Assembly: GCF_001294645.1 (NCBI RefSeq)
Contig: NZ_CP011869.1
Span: 1 to 64,000, forward strand
Origin: Pseudonocardia sp. HH130629-09
GTDB lineage: Bacteria > Actinomycetota > Actinomycetes > Mycobacteriales > Pseudonocardiaceae
Reading direction: 5' to 3'
Length of the DNA stretch: 64,000 nucleotides
The notes under the pieces: generated by a model
Told to the model about the DNA's origin: nothing
Seen by the model: the letters and a program-made list of their open reading frames with translations, nothing else
The model's database searches: none
Program-made: the position numbers and the translations under genes
Part shown: piece by piece, positions 63,931 to 64,000 of the stretch
Numbering within the stretch: position 1 is the stretch's first letter
Layout of the letters: the number at the start of each line of letters is the position of its first letter

Positions 63931-64000
63931 TGGTCGGAACCGCGGCGCAGCGTCTCCTGCGCCTGCCGCTCCTCCTGGACGATCTGCTGGTACTCCGGAT
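63927..64000 (-). CDS. C-terminal fragment of a gene entering from the right edge
   Basis: The minus strand from the window edge reads EYQQIVQEERQAQETLRRGS, then DH and a TGA at 63929-63927. This charged helical tail overlaps the start region of the methylase-helicase in another frame. Too short to assign. Confidence 0.45.
   Translation of the reverse strand, partial: PEYQQIVQEERQAQETLRRGSDH

Noticed and set aside
1..64000. tRNA, rRNA or riboswitch genes
   Set aside because: No cloverleaf-like segments, rRNA-like conserved stretches or known riboswitch cores were recognised by eye.

Overview
This is a very G+C-rich actinobacterial sequence, most like an accessory replicon (conjugative plasmid or large integrative element) of a Pseudonocardiaceae-type host. 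The support is uniform high-GC codon use, a WhiB-type protein, a mycothiol-type maleylpyruvate isomerase-fold protein, XRE/DUF5753 regulators, SpdB-like membrane proteins and a TrwC-class relaxase. No rRNA, tRNA or CRISPR array was seen. At several places one extra G or C in a homopolymer would restore a recognisable protein, so some apparent pseudogenes may be assembly errors.

Layout. 1-6 kb: overlapping + strand transfer operon (murein hydrolase, J-domain membrane protein, unknown protein, Tat-exported PhoX-like protein, VirD4/TraG-type coupling ATPase). 6-8.2 kb: low-GC gap, then ParA and a small partner. 8.2-10 kb: minus-strand XRE/DUF5753 - DUF6879 - small protein operon. 10.2-14.7 kb: second transfer operon with an SpdB-like membrane protein and a second coupling ATPase. 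14.7-16.6 kb: a 167-bp inverted-repeat-bounded segment, an orphan relaxase-like protein and an ATP-dependent DNA ligase.

16.7-29.2 kb is an insertion-sequence graveyard. An IS21-type element (about 19652-29153) appears to carry a histidine-phosphatase passenger and has been hit by five further ISs. An IS701-type copy outside it has split a lipoprotein gene. Six insertions in the window sit at YTAR sites, five of them CTAG.

29.3-33.8 kb: MobF/TrwC relaxase-helicase with three 11-bp tandem repeats upstream (candidate oriT or operator). 34-38.8 kb: Mu/Tn5053-like transposition operon (serine resolvase, zinc-ribbon protein, DDE transposase, AAA+ ATPase, unknown protein). 38.9-44.8 kb: metabolic-looking genes (PhyH dioxygenase, SDR, DinB-fold protein, P-loop protein, amidase, uridine-kinase-like). 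45-50.5 kb: coiled-coil protein, PD-(D/E)XK-like protein, and a C5 cytosine methyltransferase gene split by an IS1380-type element. 50.6-55.9 kb: plasmid maintenance and regulatory genes (two paralogous triple-HTH proteins, prim-pol replication protein, WhiB, small proteins). Three of the minus-strand genes from 50 to 54.5 kb share an identical 12-bp promoter-like motif. 56-57.7 kb: second copy of the IS1380 element. 58-64 kb: an HTH-containing protein and a giant N12-class methylase/SNF2-like helicase resembling DarB-type antirestriction proteins.

Together the relaxase, two coupling ATPases, murein hydrolase, ParA pair, prim-pol protein and antirestriction-like helicase describe a self-transmissible replicon that has accumulated many transposons.
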